Positions 8,601-16,375 of a DNA stretch of 64,000 nt are shown one piece after another. Within the stretch, counting starts at the first letter, position 1; the number at the start of each line of letters is the position of its first letter. Under the pieces are notes generated by a model, which saw only the letters and a program-made list of their open reading frames with translations, made no database searches and was not told the origin of the DNA. The stretch covers positions 62,001 to 126,000 of the forward strand of contig NZ_JOGR01000005.1 of NCBI RefSeq assembly GCF_000719515.1, written 5' to 3'. A program made the translations under genes and the position numbers. The DNA comes from Glycomyces sp. NRRL B-16210. GTDB taxonomy: Bacteria; Actinomycetota; Actinomycetes; Mycobacteriales; Micromonosporaceae.

Positions 8601-9056
8601 TCATCGGGCGTCCCGGATCGTCTCGATCGCCTCGTGGAAGGCGGGCGCGGCCCGCTCGAAGTGGTCGGTGAGGAAGGCGATCTCGTCGGGGGAGCAGGAG
8701 GCGAAGACTTCGGCGAGGCGTTCGCGGGCGGGGGCCAGAACGGTGTCGAGTTCGATCGCCTCGGCCTCGACCGCTTCGACGAGGACCCGCCTGCGGTCGG
8801 TCGGGTCGGGGACGCGGCGCACCAGGCCGCGCTCCTCCAGGCGGTCGATGAGGCGGGTGGTGGCGCCGGTGGTGAGGCCGGTCTTGGCGGCGAGTTCGCC
8901 GGAGGTCATGCGCCCGTAGAAGGAGAGCGTGCCGACGGCGTAGAGGTCGGTCGGGCCCATGCCGACGGCCTGCGCGGTGGCGAGGCCGTGGAGGACGATC
9001 GCGTTGAGGTAGCGCGGGTAGACGGCGCCGAGCTTCGCGAAGTCGGGACTTGACAC
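8601..9056 (-). CDS. MarR-family regulator
   Basis: This 151-residue winged-helix regulator contains GELAAKTGLTTGATTRLIDRLEERGLVRR (recognition helix and start of wing) and DPTDRRRVLV, the typical MarR wing. GTG 9056 is preceded by GGAAGGGA. It diverges from an SnoaL-like gene with a 7-bp palindrome between them, the usual layout for autoregulation and control of the neighbour by a phenolic or xenobiotic ligand. The ligand is unknown. Confidence 0.92.
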   Translation of the reverse strand: MSSPDFAKLGAVYPRYLNAIVLHGLATAQAVGMGPTDLYAVGTLSFYGRMTSGELAAKTGLTTGATTRLIDRLEERGLVRRVPDPTDRRRVLVEAVEAEAIELDTVLAPARERLAEVFASCSPDEIAFLTDHFERAAPAFHEAIETIRDAR

Positions 9057-9082
9057 GACTGATTCCCTTCCTTAAGCTAATA

Positions 9083-9098
9083 TCTGCATCAATGCAGA
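9083..9098. promoter_or_regulatory. MarR-type operator palindrome
   Basis: TCTGCAT-CA-ATGCAGA is a perfect 7-bp inverted repeat in the 88-bp gap between the MarR gene and the divergent SnoaL-like gene. Its size and position suit a MarR dimer. A degenerate half-site GATGCA follows at 9108. Confidence 0.7.
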
Positions 9099-9144
9099 GA
9101 ATGAACTGATGCAACCATTGCTCAAGCTACCAGAAAGGGAGCCG

Positions 9145-9582
9145 ATGGACACCGAAGCCGTCACCGCGCTCATCGACCGCACGGTCGCCGCCTGGGGCCA
9201 GGGGGACGCCGAGGCCTACGGCGCGAGCTTCACCGCCGACGCCACCTACGTCACCTTCGTCGGCACCCTCTACCGCGGCCGCGAGGAGATCGTCCGCGCC
9301 CACCGGGCCCTGTTCGAGAAGTTCCTCCTGGGCACCGAACTCGCCGACCGGATCGTCGACATCCGCCCCGCCGGACCCGGCGCCGCGGTCGTCACCAGCC
9401 GCGGCGACGTCTACAAGCACGGCAGGCGGCCCGAGGACGCCAAGCTCACGAAGGTCCAGACCTACACCGTCGTGCGCGAGGACGACGGCGAATGGCGGAT
9501 CGCCGCGTTCCACAACACGAAACGCAGGACGATCATGGAGCGGATCCAGTTCGCGTTCGCGCGCGAGACCGCCCCGGTGTGA
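9145..9582 (+). CDS. SgcJ/EcaC-type SnoaL-like protein
   Basis: This 145-residue single-domain protein has the NTF2/SnoaL cone fold: AVTALIDRTVAAWGQGDAEAYGASFTADATYVTF, then RGREEIVRAHRALF and a C-terminal WRIAAFHNTKR strand. Relatives include SgcJ/EcaC-type proteins of natural-product clusters and ketosteroid-isomerase-like enzymes, most without a known reaction. ATG 9145 has AAAGGGAG upstream; an in-frame ATG at 9109 has no such site. It is divergent from the MarR gene and probably under its control. Confidence 0.82.
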   Translation: MDTEAVTALIDRTVAAWGQGDAEAYGASFTADATYVTFVGTLYRGREEIVRAHRALFEKFLLGTELADRIVDIRPAGPGAAVVTSRGDVYKHGRRPEDAKLTKVQTYTVVREDDGEWRIAAFHNTKRRTIMERIQFAFARETAPV

Positions 9583-9643
9583 GCCGCGATGATTTCGCGG
9601 GCCCCGGCTCGTCTGCACCGGGGAGACCGACAGAGGAGACGAC

Positions 9644-9931
9644 ATGAGCGACCCGAAGCCGCAGGCCATCGACTACACCTTCACCGCGCGGATCGAGAAG
9701 GACGGCTCCTTCCCGACCTACCTGACCGTGCCCGGCTCGGCCGAGCTGCTCGGCACCCGCAAAGCGGTGAAGGTGACCGGGACGCTGGACGGCCACGAGT
9801 TCGCCGCGACCCTCATGCCCTCAGGGCAGGGCCCGCACTGGCTGCCGGTGCGCGCGGCCCTGTGCAAGGCCATCGGCAAGGGCGAGGCCGGCGCCGAGGT
9901 GACCGTCCACCTGTCCCAGCGCCTCACCTAG
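9644..9931 (+). CDS. DUF1905 protein
   Basis: This 95-residue protein matches the DUF1905 small beta-barrel family: IDYTFTARIEK at the N-terminus, VPGSAELLGTRKAVKVTG and GHWLPVR-like sequence (here GPHWLPVRAALCKAIG). The function is unknown. AGAGGAG precedes the ATG. It follows the SnoaL-like gene by 61 bases and may share its transcript. The next 159 bases hold no recognisable gene. Confidence 0.85.
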   Translation: MSDPKPQAIDYTFTARIEKDGSFPTYLTVPGSAELLGTRKAVKVTGTLDGHEFAATLMPSGQGPHWLPVRAALCKAIGKGEAGAEVTVHLSQRLT

Positions 9932-10090
9932 GGCGTCGTGCGGCCCATCTGCGCTCGCTTTGCTGCCGGGCTTTCGAAAGAACCCCAGTACTCGAAGGCC
10001 CCGCCGCGGCTTCGGCGACGCTTGCAAGCCGTGCGATGCGCACGGTGAGCGAACGAATGGACTCGGACACCGACTCGCCGGGGTTCGTCA

Positions 10091-11020
10091 TCACCCCCTG
10101 GCGTCGACGCGCGCGAAGTACGCGTCCACCAGCGGCTTCCCGACCCCGGTCATCCACTGCTCGAACGTGAGCAGGCCCGGGTGGATCCGCCGCAGCGCCG
10201 CGATGTCGACCGCGAACCGGGTCTCGTTGATCGCCGTGAGCATCTTCGCCGTCGACGGGCTCGACTCGCGGACCACCTCGATCGGGACGGCGGTGTACGG
10301 CACCTCGCGCCCGACGACGCGGCCGATCAAGGCGGCCTTCTCGACCTGCGTCAGGTCGTCCCCGGCCAGCTCGTAGGCCTTCCCGGCGTGCGCGACGGGA
10401 TCGGCGAGCGCGATCGCGGCGAACGCCGCGATGTCGTCGGCGGCGATGAGCGGCTCGTACGTGTCGGCCCACAGGGTGGAGACGAGCGCGCCGTTCTGGA
10501 GTTCGCGCGGCGAGTCGAAGGTGTTCTCCATGAAAGCGGTGGGCCGCAGGACCGTCAGCGCCAGCCCCGTCTCCCGCAGCGCCGCCTCGGCGGCGGCCTT
10601 GCGTCCCAGCATGTCCATCTCGCCCTCGAGCGGCATCCCGACCCCGATCGCCGAGGAGTGCACGACGTGGCGCACCCCGGCGTCCTTCGCCGCCGCGCCG
10701 AGCTTCGCGGCCGCGCGCGCCTCGTGCTCCAGGTCGTCGCCGTACGGCCCGCCCTCGTACGAGCCGGCGTGGACGCTGAAGACGCCCCAGGCGCCCTCGG
10801 CGGCCCGGTCCAGCGAGGCCCGGTCGTCCAGGTCGCCGGTCACGACCTCGGCGCCCGCCTCGGCGAGCGCCCGCGCCTTCGCTGCGGAGGCGTCCCGGGT
10901 GAGGGCCCTGACCTTCCAGCCGTCGGCGAGCAGGCGAGCGGCGACGGCCCCGCCCTGGCGTCCGGTCGCGCCGGTGACGAGGACGGTCTTCGCGGTGGAT
11001 TCGGTGCTGCCGGCTGCCAT
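10091..11020 (-). CDS. NmrA-like NAD(P)-binding protein
   Basis: This 309-residue atypical SDR has a Rossmann motif VLVTGATGRQGGAVA near the N-terminus and no classical YxxxK pair. This is typical of NmrA/HSCARG-type redox sensors and isoflavone-reductase-like enzymes. Conserved VRHVVHSSAIGV and VLRPTAFMEN segments support the family. ATG 11020 follows GGAAAGGAG on the minus strand. It diverges from a TetR-zinc-ribbon gene with a shared operator-like repeat, so its expression is probably induced when that repressor binds a ligand. Confidence 0.9.
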   Translation of the reverse strand: MAAGSTESTAKTVLVTGATGRQGGAVAARLLADGWKVRALTRDASAAKARALAEAGAEVVTGDLDDRASLDRAAEGAWGVFSVHAGSYEGGPYGDDLEHEARAAAKLGAAAKDAGVRHVVHSSAIGVGMPLEGEMDMLGRKAAAEAALRETGLALTVLRPTAFMENTFDSPRELQNGALVSTLWADTYEPLIAADDIAAFAAIALADPVAHAGKAYELAGDDLTQVEKAALIGRVVGREVPYTAVPIEVVRESSPSTAKMLTAINETRFAVDIAALRRIHPGLLTFEQWMTGVGKPLVDAYFARVDARG

Positions 11021-11082
11021 GCGCGGCTCCTTTCCGTTCCTGGGGCCGCCGACTAGTATCGGAGTCGACGACCCGGTTCCTG

Positions 11083-11104
11083 AAACGGAACAGTACACCC
11101 GTTT
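11083..11104. promoter_or_regulatory. Operator-like inverted repeat, TetR/NmrA gap
   Basis: AAACGG (11083-11088) and CCGTTT (11099-11104) form an inverted repeat with a 10-bp spacer in the gap between the divergent NmrA-like and TetR genes. A second repeat, GTTCC/GGAAC, overlaps it. Position and size fit a TetR-dimer operator. A -10-like GATACT for the NmrA side is visible nearby. Confidence 0.5.
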
Positions 11105-11130
11105 ATTTTCGATCGCGAGAGGGGCACCCG

Positions 11131-11940
11131 TTGCACACCGCGGCCAAACGCGCCGAACGCGTCGACGCCCAGCGCAACCGCCAGAAGGTCCTGGAGACGG
11201 CCGACCGCCTGTTCGGCGAGCGCGGCACCGCGGTCTCCCTGGGGGAGATCGCCGCCGCCGCCGGCGTCGGCGCGGGCACCGTCTACCGGCACTTCCCGAC
11301 CAAGGACGCGCTCATGGCCACCGTCCTCGACCTGCGCACCGAGCAGCTCACCGCCCGCGGCCGGGCCCTGCGCGAGGAGTGCGCGCCCGGCGCGGCATTC
11401 TTCGCGTTCCTGCGGCACGTCTCCGACCAGGCGCTGGCGAACCGCGCGATCTGCGAGGCCCTGGCCTCGCGGGGGGAGTGGCGCCGGCCGCTGCCGACCG
11501 AGGGCCGCTGCGTCATCGACTCGCCCCTGGCCTCGCTGCTCGCGAGCGCCCAGGAGGCCGGCGAGGTGCGCGACGACCTGGACGTGGAGGACGCGCGGGC
11601 CCTGATGCTCGGCTTCGTGGCCATGGCCCAGACCCTCGAGTCGCCCGAGCGGGCCTGGGTGCTCACCGAGATCCTGTTCGACGGCCTCCGTCCCGGTCCG
11701 AAACGAAACCCCGGGATGCATAACGAAACCGCGACCGCACTCGGCTCCCGTAACGAAACGGAACGGAACTGCCCGGTGTGCGGCGGCGCCCTGTCGCTCT
11801 CGCCGACCGGCCGCCCCGCCACGTACTGCTCGTCGGCGTGCCGCCAGAAGGCGTTCCGCGACAAGCGGAGAACCGCGGGGCCCTCCGCCCGTGAGGCCCG
11901 CGAACCCCGACCCGGCAAAGCCGGCGCCCGCGAACCCTAG
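11131..11940 (+). CDS. TetR regulator with C-terminal zinc ribbon
   Basis: This 269-residue protein joins a TetR repressor (HTH about 25-65: LGEIAAAAGVGAGTVYRHFPTKD; ligand domain to about 190) to a C-terminal zinc-ribbon-like module with Cys214-x2-Cys217 and Cys233-x3-Cys237, ending in SACRQKAFRDKRR. That short Cys module is widespread in actinobacterial proteins. The junction (about 192-213) has unusual Asn-Glu-Thr repeats. The start is TTG 11131 behind GAGAGGGG. It probably represses the divergent NmrA-like gene and itself. A simple read-through fusion of a TetR gene to a zinc-ribbon gene is the likely origin. Confidence 0.82.
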   Translation: MHTAAKRAERVDAQRNRQKVLETADRLFGERGTAVSLGEIAAAAGVGAGTVYRHFPTKDALMATVLDLRTEQLTARGRALREECAPGAAFFAFLRHVSDQALANRAICEALASRGEWRRPLPTEGRCVIDSPLASLLASAQEAGEVRDDLDVEDARALMLGFVAMAQTLESPERAWVLTEILFDGLRPGPKRNPGMHNETATALGSRNETERNCPVCGGALSLSPTGRPATYCSSACRQKAFRDKRRTAGPSAREAREPRPGKAGAREP

Positions 11941-11941
11941 A

Positions 11942-11968
11942 GCGGAGGGCCCTGCGGCCCCCGCCTTT
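11942..11968. terminator. Terminator hairpin between TetR and GH12 genes
   Basis: GCGG-A-GGGCC pairs with GGCCC-CCGC around a CTGC loop (one bulged A), followed by CTTTCTCC. It lies between convergent gene ends. Confidence 0.6.
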
Positions 11969-11971
11969 CTC

Positions 11972-12679
11972 CTAGGTCGACAGCGAGTAGCTGTTCACCC
12001 GGAAGTCGTAGCCGCCCGCGGCCGAGGTGATCTCCCAGCCGAACTGGATCTGGTCGATCCGCACGTTCGGCATCCGGCCCTGGTTCACCAGCCACTGGCA
12101 GATCGCGGTGATGTCCACCGACCCGCTCGTCGACTGCGAGGTCGCCAGGAAGCTGTAGACCGGGTTGGCGCCGTTGCTGCCCTGGAAGTAGTCCCAGTTG
12201 CGCCCGCCGAGGTTGAACTGGCCCTCGTGGGACCCGAGCGGGCCGACCGGCCCGTGCCACTGGGTCCAGATCATGATCTCGTGGTCGTGGCCGTTGCCCC
12301 ACACGTCGTAGGCGCTGTTGTAGGCCAGCCCCGAGCCGCTGGTGGGCACGGTGATGCTGTGGGAGCTGGAGACGCTCCCCATGTTGGAGACGTTGCGCCC
12401 GAGCGTGTACGAGACGTTCGGGTAGGACTTGATGCCGCCGGTGTTCGGGTGGTCGGCCCATACGCCCCAGTCGGACTGCGAGTTCGCCCAGATGGACTGG
12501 TAGCCCGCGCCCGAGCCCCAGATGTTGTTGTAGAGCGTGTAGGGCCCGGTCGTCCAGTTGCCCCACTGGTCGTCCGAGGACCAGGTCTGGGCCTGCGCGG
12601 GGGACTGGAGTGCGCCGACGGCGCCGGCGGTGGCCAAGGGGGCGGCCAGAGCGGCGGTGAGGAGCGATCTGCGTCGCAT
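11972..12679 (-). CDS. Secreted GH12 endoglucanase-like enzyme
   Basis: This 235-residue retaining endo-beta-1,4-glucanase or xyloglucanase has a twin-arginine signal (RRRSLLTAALAAPLA, cut near residue 31). The jelly-roll domain has the two family glutamates: Glu134 in HDHEIMIWTQW (nucleophile) and Glu216 in IQFGWEITS (acid/base). There is no binding module, unlike the GH6 and GH5 enzymes of this window. ATG 12679 sits 11 bases after AAAGG; a GTG at 12688 would be too close. The AT-rich upstream region (12735-12780) probably holds the promoter; no copy of the ROK operator is seen there. Confidence 0.93.
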   Translation of the reverse strand: MRRRSLLTAALAAPLATAGAVGALQSPAQAQTWSSDDQWGNWTTGPYTLYNNIWGSGAGYQSIWANSQSDWGVWADHPNTGGIKSYPNVSYTLGRNVSNMGSVSSSHSITVPTSGSGLAYNSAYDVWGNGHDHEIMIWTQWHGPVGPLGSHEGQFNLGGRNWDYFQGSNGANPVYSFLATSQSTSGSVDITAICQWLVNQGRMPNVRIDQIQFGWEITSAAGGYDFRVNSYSLST

Positions 12680-12881
12680 GACGAGCACGCCTTTCTCTCA
12701 GTTGCGGTTTCAGTCACCGGCATTCATGTTGACGAATGTCGATATATTAATTAGACCACACGCCCAAATTAATGTCTAGTCCCGGTTTGCCCCACCTGTA
12801 CCCCAGCGTGATCCCGGTCTCGGCCGTCCCGCACTGCGGTAGCCGGGCCGCGTCGGCGTCGGCCCGCGCTCCCTCGCGGCG

Positions 12882-12887
12882 TAGAAT
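12882..12887 (+). promoter_or_regulatory. -10 box of leaderless hisE promoter
   Basis: TAGAAT ends 8 bases before the GTG start of hisE, and there is no ribosome binding site. Confidence 0.5.
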
Positions 12888-12895
12888 TCCCGGTC

Positions 12896-13159
12896 GTGAA
12901 GACCTTCGAGCAGCTCTACGCCGAACTCGCCGAGAAAGCACAGACCCGACCCGAGGGCTCCGGCACCGTCGCCGCCCTCGACGCGGGCGTCCATGCCATC
13001 GGCAAGAAGATCGTCGAAGAGGCGGCCGAGGTCTGGATGGCCGCCGAGTACGAGTCGGACGAGGCCGCGGCCGAGGAGATCTCCCAGCTCCTCTACCACC
13101 TCCAGGTGATGATGGTCGCCCGCGGCATCAGCATCGACGACGTCTACCGGTACCTCTGA
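12896..13159 (+). CDS. hisE: Phosphoribosyl-ATP pyrophosphatase
   Basis: This enzyme removes pyrophosphate from phosphoribosyl-ATP, the second step of histidine synthesis. The 87-residue all-helical MazG-like domain has KKIVEEAAEVWMAA and EEISQLLYHLQVMM, with the metal-binding acidic residues in place. GTG 12896 lies just behind a TAGAAT box, so the transcript is probably leaderless. hisG follows after 20 bases in the same direction. Confidence 0.95.
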   Translation: MKTFEQLYAELAEKAQTRPEGSGTVAALDAGVHAIGKKIVEEAAEVWMAAEYESDEAAAEEISQLLYHLQVMMVARGISIDDVYRYL

Positions 13160-13179
13160 TCCCCGAAAGGCCCATCCGC

Positions 13180-14025
13180 ATGCTCCGCATCGCCGTGCCC
13201 AACAAGGGCGCGCTCTCCCAGGGCGCCACCGACATGCTCACCGAGGCCGGCTACCGCCAGCGCCGCTCCAGCCGCGACCTCCAGTCCGTCGACGCCGACA
13301 ACGGCGTCGAGTTCTTCTACCTGCGCCCCGGCGACATCGCCACCTACGTCGCCTCCGGCGACCTCGACCTCGGCATCACCGGCCGCGACCTCGCCGTCAA
13401 CTCCGGCGCCGAGGTCGAAGAGGTCCTCTCGCTCGGCTTCGGCCGCTCGACCTTCCACTACGCCGCCCGCCCCGGCACCGTCGACTCGGTCGCCGGACTC
13501 GACGGCAAGCGCATCGCGACCTCCTACCCCGGCGTGGTCGAGCGCGACCTCGCCGCCCACGGGGTCACCACCGCCATCGTCGAACTCGCCGGCGCGGTCG
13601 AGAACGCCATCGCCCTCGGCGTCGCCGACGCCATCGCCGACGTGGTCGAGACCGGCACGACCCTCAAGCAGGCCGGACTCGCCGTCTTCGGCGACCCGAT
13701 CATGCGCTCCGAGGCCGTCCTGCTCCGCAAGACCGGCAACGGCGCGCCCTCCTCGGTCGACCAGCTCCTGCGCCGCCTGCGCGGCGTGCTCGTCGCCCGC
13801 TCCTACGTCATGCTCGCCTACGACGTGCGCGCCGAGATCCTCGAGACCGCGGTCGAACTCACCCCCGGCATCGAATCGCCCACGATCTCCCCGCTGCACC
13901 GCGAAGGCTGGGTCGCCGTCCAGTCCATGACCGAGCGCGCCGACCTCCACCGCGTCATGGACGCCCTCTACGAGATCGGCGCCCGCGGCATCCTCGCCTC
14001 GAACATCGACGCCTGCCGCCTGTAG
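13180..14025 (+). CDS. hisG: ATP phosphoribosyltransferase (long form)
   Basis: HisG joins ATP and PRPP in the first, feedback-regulated step of histidine synthesis. The 281-residue length indicates the long form with a C-terminal ACT-like regulatory domain (about 205-281), so HisZ is not needed. The catalytic region has LRIAVPNKGALS and the PRPP-binding loop near DVVETGTTLKQAGL. GAAAGG precedes ATG 13180. It forms an operon with hisE. Its stop lies 3 bases from the stop of the convergent PH-domain gene. Confidence 0.96.
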   Translation: MLRIAVPNKGALSQGATDMLTEAGYRQRRSSRDLQSVDADNGVEFFYLRPGDIATYVASGDLDLGITGRDLAVNSGAEVEEVLSLGFGRSTFHYAARPGTVDSVAGLDGKRIATSYPGVVERDLAAHGVTTAIVELAGAVENAIALGVADAIADVVETGTTLKQAGLAVFGDPIMRSEAVLLRKTGNGAPSSVDQLLRRLRGVLVARSYVMLAYDVRAEILETAVELTPGIESPTISPLHREGWVAVQSMTERADLHRVMDALYEIGARGILASNIDACRL

Positions 14026-14028
14026 CGC

Positions 14029-15576
14029 TCAGGACAGACGCGGCCGCTCCAGCGCGGCGGCCGCGTCGGCCCGCTCCCGCAGCTCCGCGGCCATCGCGAC
14101 CGCCTCGCGCACATCGCGATGGGCCGCCACCGCGTCGTGCCACAGGTTCCCGGCCGTCATCGCCCGCACCGTCGCCAGACCCTGCATCCGCTGGACGCGG
14201 CCCTGCACCACGTCCACCGCCTGAATCCGCGCGTACGGCACCGCCGTGTACGTGTTGACCAGCAGCCCGCCGCGCACCACGAACGCCCGCTCCTGAAGGG
14301 CCGCACCGGTCCGCTTCCACCGCAACGGCATCCGCCACCGCGCCCGCCGCGGCGGACGCGCCACCGCTTCAGGATCGAGCGTCGAGGCCACGTCCAGCTC
14401 CGGCACCGCCTCCACCGCGACCCGGGCCACCAGCTCGGCCCCGCCGACCGGCAGCAGCATCGTCGACTCGGACGTGCCCGAGCCGCCCTGCTGCGCCACC
14501 GCCGCCGTCCACACCTGCACGCGCCGCCAGCCGCGCGAACGCCACAGCACCGGCTCGTCGAACGAGACCGCGGTGACCCGGTCGACCGGCACCGTCCCGT
14601 GGCTCGTGTCCGTCAAGCCCCGCTCGACCAGCAGGTTCCCGCCGTCGCGGCTGAGCCGGAACCGGCAGTTGCGCAGGAACTTGTTCACCGTCGAGATCGT
14701 GCTCTGGAGGTACCCCAGCAGCGCGGGCGCGAAGAACCCGACCCACACCGTCGTCACCACGTTGCCGAACCCGAAGATCGCCCCGCTGATCGCGAACGCC
14801 GAACCGATCACCGCCAACGCGGTGACCTGCACCGGCAGCGCCTCCAGCAGCGAGGCGAACGCGAGCCGCCGCGCCGTCACCGTCGGCACGACCTCGTCGA
14901 GCGCCGCACCCGTCGCCGCCGGCTCCGCTCCTTCCGGCAATGCCTCGTCCGCAGCGGGCGCCTCAGGGGCCACCGGCCTGCCCGCGATCGCCAGCAGCTC
15001 CGCGCGCAACGCCAGCGCCCGGTCCACCTTCAGGTAAGCCAGGCGCGCGTCCGTCCCGTCGCCCCCGGCGACCTCGATGTTCAACTGCGCCAACCCGAAC
15101 AGCCGCGCCCGGATCGGGCGCACCAGGTCCACCGACTGGAGCCGGTCCAGCGGGACCGTCCGGTGGCTGCGGGTGAACACGCCCGCGTAGATGTGCAGCT
15201 CCCGGCCCCAGATCACGAAGCCCCGGTACTGGATCGCGATGAGGCTCGCGATCCCGCCCGCGACCGCCGCGAACACCGAGATGTACACCGCGAACAGGAA
15301 GTTCCCGGTCGTGAACACGTTGATGCCCGCCGCGGCCGCCGCGGCGATGAAGAACCGGAAGCTCTCCAGCAGCGGCGTGAGCGGGTGCAGGCGCTGGCGG
15401 ACGGTCCCGGTCGGCGGCGCTTCCTGCTGGAACTGCACGTGATCCGCTGCGGCGGCACCGTTCTCGCCCGGGCCCTCGAAGGCTCCCTCGGCCACTGTGG
15501 CCGGTTCCTCCCACTGCGGGGGAGTGGCGTGCGTCCCGTCCTCGGGCGCGGCGTCCTCCGGGCGGTCCCCGCTCAC
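14029..15576 (-). CDS. Membrane protein with three bPH2 domains (YdbT-like)
   Basis: This 515-residue membrane protein has three bacterial pleckstrin-homology-like (bPH2, DUF304) repeats, each with the pattern GVFTRSHRTVPLDRLQSVDL, GLTDTSHGTVPVDRVTAVSF and TYTAVPYARIQAVDVV. Pairs of hydrophobic segments precede the repeats. The N-terminal 60 residues are acidic and low in complexity. The GTG start overlaps the stop of the upstream single-bPH2 gene by four bases, matching the ydbS-ydbT pair of Bacillus. That pair is linked to envelope stress; the role here is not known. Confidence 0.88.
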   Translation of the reverse strand: MSGDRPEDAAPEDGTHATPPQWEEPATVAEGAFEGPGENGAAAADHVQFQQEAPPTGTVRQRLHPLTPLLESFRFFIAAAAAAGINVFTTGNFLFAVYISVFAAVAGGIASLIAIQYRGFVIWGRELHIYAGVFTRSHRTVPLDRLQSVDLVRPIRARLFGLAQLNIEVAGGDGTDARLAYLKVDRALALRAELLAIAGRPVAPEAPAADEALPEGAEPAATGAALDEVVPTVTARRLAFASLLEALPVQVTALAVIGSAFAISGAIFGFGNVVTTVWVGFFAPALLGYLQSTISTVNKFLRNCRFRLSRDGGNLLVERGLTDTSHGTVPVDRVTAVSFDEPVLWRSRGWRRVQVWTAAVAQQGGSGTSESTMLLPVGGAELVARVAVEAVPELDVASTLDPEAVARPPRRARWRMPLRWKRTGAALQERAFVVRGGLLVNTYTAVPYARIQAVDVVQGRVQRMQGLATVRAMTAGNLWHDAVAAHRDVREAVAMAAELRERADAAAALERPRLS

Positions 15577-16079
15577 AGGCCCTCCCGGACCTCGGCGGCG
15601 CGGACGGCCAGGCGGTCGCGCAGCGCCGCCGCCACGTGCGGGTCGAGCCCGGGCACCTCGACGGTCGATCCGAGCGCCGCGGTGCGGACCTTGACGGTGG
15701 TGAGGCCGAACATCCGCTCGATGGGCCCCGCCGAGAGGTCGATGAGCTGGATCCGTCCGTAAGGGACGATGTTGAGCCGCCGCGTCAGCAGCCCGTGGCG
15801 CACCAGGAAGTCCTCTTCGCGTTCGGCGTAGCCCCAGGAGGCGACGACGCGGACCACCGTGAACGCCCGCAGCCCCGCGATCACCACGTAGCCGCCGAGG
15901 GCCCACAGCGGACCCTCCCAGCCGAGCCAGATCGTCAGCGGCACCGACGCGAGCACCGCGAGTATGAACAGGTTCAGCAGGCTCCGCAGCACCCACACCG
16001 TGCGCAGTTGCCGCGACATCGGCTGCCAACGCAGGCCGGCGGGCCACAGGTCCCAGATCGGGGTCGCTCTCGGGCTCAT
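15573..16079 (-). CDS. Single bPH2-domain membrane protein (YdbS-like)
   Basis: This 168-residue protein has two N-terminal hydrophobic segments (about 25-75) and one bPH2 domain with HGLLTRRLNIVPYGRIQLIDL. It partners the larger bPH2 protein encoded by the overlapping gene. The gene starts 7 bases after the end of the small Cys protein gene, so three minus-strand genes form one transcript. Function is inferred only from the YdbS/YdbT pairing. Confidence 0.87.
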   Translation of the reverse strand: MSPRATPIWDLWPAGLRWQPMSRQLRTVWVLRSLLNLFILAVLASVPLTIWLGWEGPLWALGGYVVIAGLRAFTVVRVVASWGYAEREEDFLVRHGLLTRRLNIVPYGRIQLIDLSAGPIERMFGLTTVKVRTAALGSTVEVPGLDPHVAAALRDRLAVRAAEVREGL

Positions 16080-16086
16080 GACTCGA

Positions 16087-16287
16087 TCATTCCACCTTCT
16101 CGGTCTCGCAGGGAAACCCGCGCGCGGTCAGGAACCCGCGCAGGGTCTCCAGGTGCTCCTCGCAGGCCGCCCAGCGCTTGACGCGGTCGGCGTCGTGCAG
16201 GCGCGGGTTGCGCCACAGCAGCATCCACGCCGCGTCCAGGCGGCAGCCCCTGGCGGAGCAGACGGGGGTATCGGCATCAGCGGTCAC
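16087..16287 (-). CDS. Small Cys-rich conserved actinobacterial protein
   Basis: This 66-residue soluble protein belongs to a short actinobacterial family often labelled acetone carboxylase without basis. It has CSARGC near the N-terminus (Cys-x4-Cys) and ACEEH (Cys-x2-His) in the middle, suggesting one bound metal ion. Between them is the family pattern WMLLWRNPRLHDADRVKRW. GTG 16287 lies 7 bases behind a GACAAT box and lacks a ribosome binding site, so it may head a leaderless operon with the two bPH2 genes. The function is unknown. Confidence 0.8.
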   Translation of the reverse strand: MTADADTPVCSARGCRLDAAWMLLWRNPRLHDADRVKRWAACEEHLETLRGFLTARGFPCETEKVE

Positions 16288-16375
16288 AAGTGCGATTGTC
16301 GTCCCCGCCGCGCGCCCGCGCCGCCCGCGAGCGCGAAAAGTGGCGCATTCCTTCGCAGGCGCCGTAGAGCGGTCC

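Noticed and set aside
9932..10090. Small gene between DUF1905 and NmrA-like genes
   Set aside because: A short minus-strand frame (starting MTNPGESVSES) has no RBS, domain or codon support; the stretch looks non-coding.
5942..12679. Integrated mobile element or genomic island proper
   Set aside because: No integrase, transposase, flanking direct repeat or tRNA junction was found at either edge.
16087..16287. Acetone carboxylase label for the 66-residue protein
   Set aside because: The label is common in databases for this family, but the protein is far too small and has no carboxylase motif.
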